This document shows positions 5,323 to 5,840 of a DNA stretch of 5,840 bases, piece by piece. The DNA is taken from positions 1 through 5,840 of the forward strand of contig CASEPH010000074.1 of NCBI GenBank assembly GCA_949289625.1, written 5' to 3'. The stretch is from an uncultured Clostridia bacterium (GTDB lineage: Bacteria; Bacillota_A; Clostridia; Oscillospirales; Oscillospiraceae). The first letter of the stretch is position 1; every line of letters begins with the position of its first letter. The notes beneath the pieces are model-generated. The model had not been told where the DNA came from. It searched no databases and worked only from the letters and a program-made list of their open reading frames with translations. Made by a program: the position numbers and the translations under genes.

Positions 5323-5840
5323 GGAAGGATGGGCGCTGGGAAGGCCGGTATGTGATTGGCCGCGACGAGAAGGGTTTTCCGGTCACCAGAAATGTGCTGG
5401 CAAAAACCAGGGCAGAATGTGCGGCAAAGCTGGAGCAGTTGCGGGAAAGTCTTCAAGAACCTGTTAATAATCAACCAAAGCCGGGGGTTCTACTAAGGGA
5501 CTGGCTGAACCTCTGGTACCAGGGACATAAGAAAGCAAACCTACGCCCCAACACCCAGATGTCCTATGAGCGCCGGATCTATCAGCACATCATCCCTGCT
5601 CTCGGAGGTATCCAGTTGGACAAGTTGACCACAGGAGATATCCAGAAGTTCTACACAAACCTCAAAAAAGGTGGCAGACTGCTGCGGGCAGAACTCTACG
5701 GCGAAGGTCTGTCCGACCAGACCGTTCGGGGCATCCATACCACCCTGCATGCGGCACTGAATAAAGCGGTGGAGGAAAAACTGATCTATCGTAATCCCTC
5801 AGATGGATGTAAACTTCCGTCTTCCAAGCCCAGAGAAATG
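5280..5840 (+). CDS. Second tyrosine recombinase, N-terminal part, cut by window edge
   Basis: 187 codons are seen from ATG 5280, eight bases after GGAGAGGAG (about 5263-5271), and the frame is open at the right edge. An arm-binding AP2-like domain (about 8-53, with DGRWEGR at 17-23) and most of a SAM-like core-binding domain (about 70-178, with LSDQTVRGIHTTLHAALNKA) are present; the catalytic domain lies beyond the window, so activity cannot be judged. It is clearly paralogous to the integrase before it: DGRWEGR falls at identical residue positions, and GIHTTLH is only two residues offset. The start overlaps the previous gene by 43 bp in another frame, so the two are probably made from one mRNA by coupled translation. 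Confidence 0.92.
   Translation, partial: MAKHRKRGNGSIHLRKDGRWEGRYVIGRDEKGFPVTRNVLAKTRAECAAKLEQLRESLQEPVNNQPKPGVLLRDWLNLWYQGHKKANLRPNTQMSYERRIYQHIIPALGGIQLDKLTTGDIQKFYTNLKKGGRLLRAELYGEGLSDQTVRGIHTTLHAALNKAVEEKLIYRNPSDGCKLPSSKPREM

Overview
The window looks like part of an accessory region from a Bacillota genome, most likely a gut Clostridia of the Oscillospiraceae/Ruminococcaceae type. This rests on strong AGGAGG-type ribosome sites, a moderately high-GC coding style in the mobile-element genes, GTG starts, and a gene set typical of integrative elements in that group. The species cannot be named from the sequence.

Left part (1-1131): the first 309 codons of a type I restriction endonuclease subunit (HsdR) run leftward out of the window. 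They are driven by a well-formed promoter (extended -10). Divergently, a second well-formed promoter drives a 235-residue protein with a small N-terminal domain and a sigma-region-4-like HTH at its C-terminus. A near-perfect inverted repeat lies between the two promoters and could be an operator. The rightward unit is closed by a strong intrinsic terminator at 1857-1893.

Middle part (1894-3579): a roughly 290-bp leader rich in short TGTCAA repeats precedes a translationally coupled pair. The pair is an excisionase-like MerR/HTH_17 protein of 70 aa and a 220-aa protein with two winged-helix regions that resembles replication initiators. A 524-bp stretch without a credible gene follows. It carries at least four strong hairpins and several short repeats, and is the best candidate here for a cis-acting element (origin, transfer origin or structured RNA).

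Right part (3580-5840): a 92-aa DUF6809-like protein overlaps a small zinc-ribbon gene that is broken by a frameshift. Next comes a complete tyrosine recombinase (401 aa, all catalytic residues present), which overlaps by 43 bp a second, clearly paralogous tyrosine recombinase that runs off the right edge.

Taken together, an excisionase-like gene, a replication-initiator-like gene, a structured non-coding island, small accessory genes and tandem integrases form the recombination/maintenance module of an integrative element, with a restriction-modification locus beside it as probable cargo or neighbour. No relaxase, conjugation gene, RNA gene, CRISPR array or insertion sequence is visible. The tandem overlapping integrases and the structured island are the least ordinary parts.
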